Shown here: one piece after another, positions 62,225-64,000 of the stretch
How positions within the stretch are numbered: the stretch's first letter is position 1
How the letters are laid out: the number at the start of each line of letters is the position of its first letter
NCBI RefSeq assembly: GCF_003952485.1
Contig: NZ_CP034447.1
Span: 1,302,001-1,366,000, forward strand
From: Mesorhizobium sp. M1E.F.Ca.ET.045.02.1.1
Lineage (GTDB): Bacteria; Pseudomonadota; Alphaproteobacteria; Rhizobiales; Rhizobiaceae
Direction of reading: 5' to 3'
DNA length: 64,000 nt
Position numbers and translations under genes: made by a program
The notes under the pieces: model-generated
What the model was told of the DNA's origin: nothing
Databases searched by the model: none
What the model saw: the letters and a program-made list of their open reading frames with translations, nothing else

Positions 62225-63508
62225 TCAGACCGGGGCCGGCATGTGGCCGGCGGCCGGCTTTTCATCCTGGACGGGAATGGCAACCCGCCGTCGCCGGGCA
62301 ACCGGCAGCGGGCTCAGCTTGAACAGGCCGTAATAGACGATGAAGGAGGCCATGAAGTAGGGGCCGAGGATCTCGACCTCGAAGAAGGAGCGGATCAGCA
62401 TCAGCCCGACGGCGCCGGCCAGCACCACCGAATCGGCGCTCCAGTCGCCGAACACCACCTTCGATACATGGCCGTAGAAGGCGCGCAGGATGATCAGCGC
62501 CAGCATGGTGACGCCGACGAAGCCGATCTCGACCAGGGTTTCGATATAGGTGTTGTGGAAGTGGAAGCCGGTGCGGGTCGTGATGTAGAATTCCGCCCAC
62601 AACCGTTCCGGATCGGCGAAGCCTTGCACCCAATAGGCGGCATAGCCGTAACCGAGCAGCGGATGCAGTTGCGCCGCCTCCCAACCCTGTTGCCAGAGAT
62701 AGGTGCGGCCGGTCAGCGTCGAATCCTTGCCGAAAATGCCGAGCACGACGTCCAGCAGGCCAAGGTTCAGCGCGGCCACCACGCCGGCCACCAGCGCGCC
62801 GCCGCCGACCACGAACAGCACGCGGCGGTAGCGCCGCGACAGCACCCTGCTCATGGTGAGCAGGATGACGACGCCGAGCACCGCCGGCAGAGAGGCGACA
62901 GATGTCGCCGAGTGGCAGATCGCCAGCATATATGCCGACATCAGGATGATCGGCGCTGTCCAGACGAAGCTCAGCCAGTTGCGCCGATAAAACATCAGGA
63001 AGACGAGGGACAAAAAGATGCCGAGCGACGAGAAGAAGCCGACCTGGTTCTTGGAGGCGAAAGCGCCGACGAAATTGAAGGTGCCGTCGATTATGTCCAA
63101 CGCGTAAGCGTTGACTTTCAATGAGTAGAGCAGGACGAAGAAGATGCCGATCAGCGAGCCCAGCACCAGCGTACGAACGCTGATGGTGCGAGCCGCGATA
63201 TAGGCACAGACGATGTGCGAGGAATATTGCACCGCCGCCCGCGCGCTGGTGCCGGCCGCCTGCGACCAGAAGACCGACAGGCAGACATAGGCCGCAAAGA
63301 GTATCGGCAGCCAGGCGCTCGAGAGTTTCCAGGTGAAGCGTCGGTAGTCGACAAAGAGCAGCGGCAGCCAGACCGCGTAATAGGCAAGGATCAGGATCTG
63401 GCCGAAATTGCTGGAATAGGCAAAGGCAAGGACGGAAACCGCCACGGCAAAGGCGCCATAGGCCTTGTTCGCCTCGGGATCGAGCAGAATGGATTTCGGA
63501 ATCTTCAT
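62225..63508 (-). CDS. exoQ: Exopolysaccharide polymerase ExoQ (O-antigen ligase family)
   Basis: A 427-residue integral membrane protein with about 11-12 helices. The Wzy/WaaL-family core is visible: large periplasmic loop GRTYLWQQGWEAAQLHPLLGYGYAAYWVQGF, followed by TTRTGFHFHNTYIETLVEIGFVGV. It polymerises repeat units in the periplasm. The gene points back towards the ExoZ-like gene, so it is separately transcribed. The proline/basic tail ends at 62225. ExoQ is the name used for this position and topology in rhizobia. Confidence 0.88.
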   Translation of the reverse strand: MKIPKSILLDPEANKAYGAFAVAVSVLAFAYSSNFGQILILAYYAVWLPLLFVDYRRFTWKLSSAWLPILFAAYVCLSVFWSQAAGTSARAAVQYSSHIVCAYIAARTISVRTLVLGSLIGIFFVLLYSLKVNAYALDIIDGTFNFVGAFASKNQVGFFSSLGIFLSLVFLMFYRRNWLSFVWTAPIILMSAYMLAICHSATSVASLPAVLGVVILLTMSRVLSRRYRRVLFVVGGGALVAGVVAALNLGLLDVVLGIFGKDSTLTGRTYLWQQGWEAAQLHPLLGYGYAAYWVQGFADPERLWAEFYITTRTGFHFHNTYIETLVEIGFVGVTMLALIILRAFYGHVSKVVFGDWSADSVVLAGAVGLMLIRSFFEVEILGPYFMASFIVYYGLFKLSPLPVARRRRVAIPVQDEKPAAGHMPAPV

Positions 63509-63758
63509 GCCGGATTTCTTGTCCGTTCAGCCTTGGACCGGTTCAGCCTCTGGTAGCCGGGCACGCCAATGTTCGGCCTGGCCAGATCATTGTGCACTGC
63601 AGCATAACCTATCGCCCCAGCGCCGATGGCTCAACCGGAAATGTTGTCACGGGCAAAAAGAGGCGGCCATCCGAGGCCTGTCGCATAGCGAAAAGGCCGG
63701 AATGGGGCGGCGGCGCAGCCGGCCTCAAGCCATCGTCGACCGGGCGACGGCGGCCTGG

Positions 63759-63947
63759 ATGAGCCGATCGGCAAGGATAGCCAGAAAGCTCATCCTGGCC
63801 GGGCATCCGACCGCCAACATCGCCGAGCGGCTCGGCATCACCGTCGGCACGGTAAAGAACCACCGCCGCCGCATCTACGAAAAACTCGACATCACCACCG
63901 AGCGCGAATTGTTCCTGCAATTCTTCCAGCACCGGATGGAGGCCTGA
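63759..63947 (+). pseudogene. LuxR-type helix-turn-helix fragment
   Basis: A C-terminal 62-residue stretch with a clear LuxR/GerE DNA-binding domain: LILAGHPTANIAERLGITVGTVKNHRRRIYEKLDI. The sequence in front (63510-63758) lacks a recognisable receiver or sensory domain, and the first HTH helix is altered (SRSARIARKLILAG in place of T-x-x-E-x-x-V). The open frame upstream looks non-coding. It is either a stand-alone small regulator or the remnant of a longer gene. The rest of the 63509-63758 gap shows nothing else. Confidence 0.5.
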
Positions 63948-64000
63948 AGCCGACGCAGTTTCCGGCCGCGCCCCTGTCAGCCGTGCAGTTCCCTGGAAAT

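Overview
The window is high-GC alphaproteobacterial chromosome, most likely Mesorhizobium or a close relative in the Rhizobiales. The inference rests on gene content: an ActS/ActR redox pair, an HmrR-type MerR regulator, MmcB, a succinoglycan-type exo cluster with gene order like Sinorhizobium meliloti, and many short palindromic intergenic elements. No rRNA, tRNA, CRISPR array, transposase or phage gene was seen.

Layout. 1-10.8 kb holds housekeeping genes: L,D-transpeptidase, HmrR, DUF1330, MmcB, NhaA, ActR/ActS, HrpB, a DMT exporter and a PIG-L deacetylase. 11-23 kb is a carbohydrate import and ketose phosphorylation operon: a binding-protein ABC transporter with two permeases, a small membrane protein and two ATPases, then a DhaK-DhaL fusion, DhaL, DhaM, a dedicated HPr, a dedicated enzyme I, an unknown protein and a second DhaK. 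23.1-26.2 kb carries a nucleotidyltransferase facing a PqqD-like / B2-protease-like / HPr-kinase-like operon; these resemble lasso-peptide enzymes but have no cyclase or precursor beside them. 26.6-32.9 kb holds propionyl-CoA synthetase, an acyltransferase, a metallophosphatase and a divergent NmrA/LysR pair.

32.9-63.5 kb is an exopolysaccharide cluster: exoP, exoN, exoO, exoM, exoA, exoL, a Wzx flippase, a phosphoribosyltransferase-HAD fusion, a GT4 glycosyltransferase, a GMC oxidoreductase with a Tat-exported partner, ugd, exoK, exoU, then exoX, exoY, exoF, an acyltransferase and exoQ. ExoY primes the lipid carrier, ExoA/L/M/O/U extend the repeat unit, the flippase and ExoQ export and polymerise it, ExoP/ExoF control chain length and export, ExoK trims the polymer, and ExoN/Ugd supply UDP-sugars.

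The main discovery candidate lies inside that cluster, between exoU and exoX: a complete lasso-peptide gene cluster (52.2-58.1 kb). It has a 50-residue precursor too short for ordinary gene calling, a leader-binding protein (B1), a leader protease (B2), an asparagine-synthetase-like cyclase (C), an HPr-kinase-like enzyme (K) and an ABC exporter (D), with a divergent nucleotidyltransferase. The predicted 24-residue core begins GGAG, has Asp at position 9 (a nine-residue macrolactam ring) and ends in Ser, the kind of residue phosphorylated by lasso-associated HPr-kinase-like enzymes. A phosphorylated and possibly further decorated class II lasso peptide is therefore predicted.
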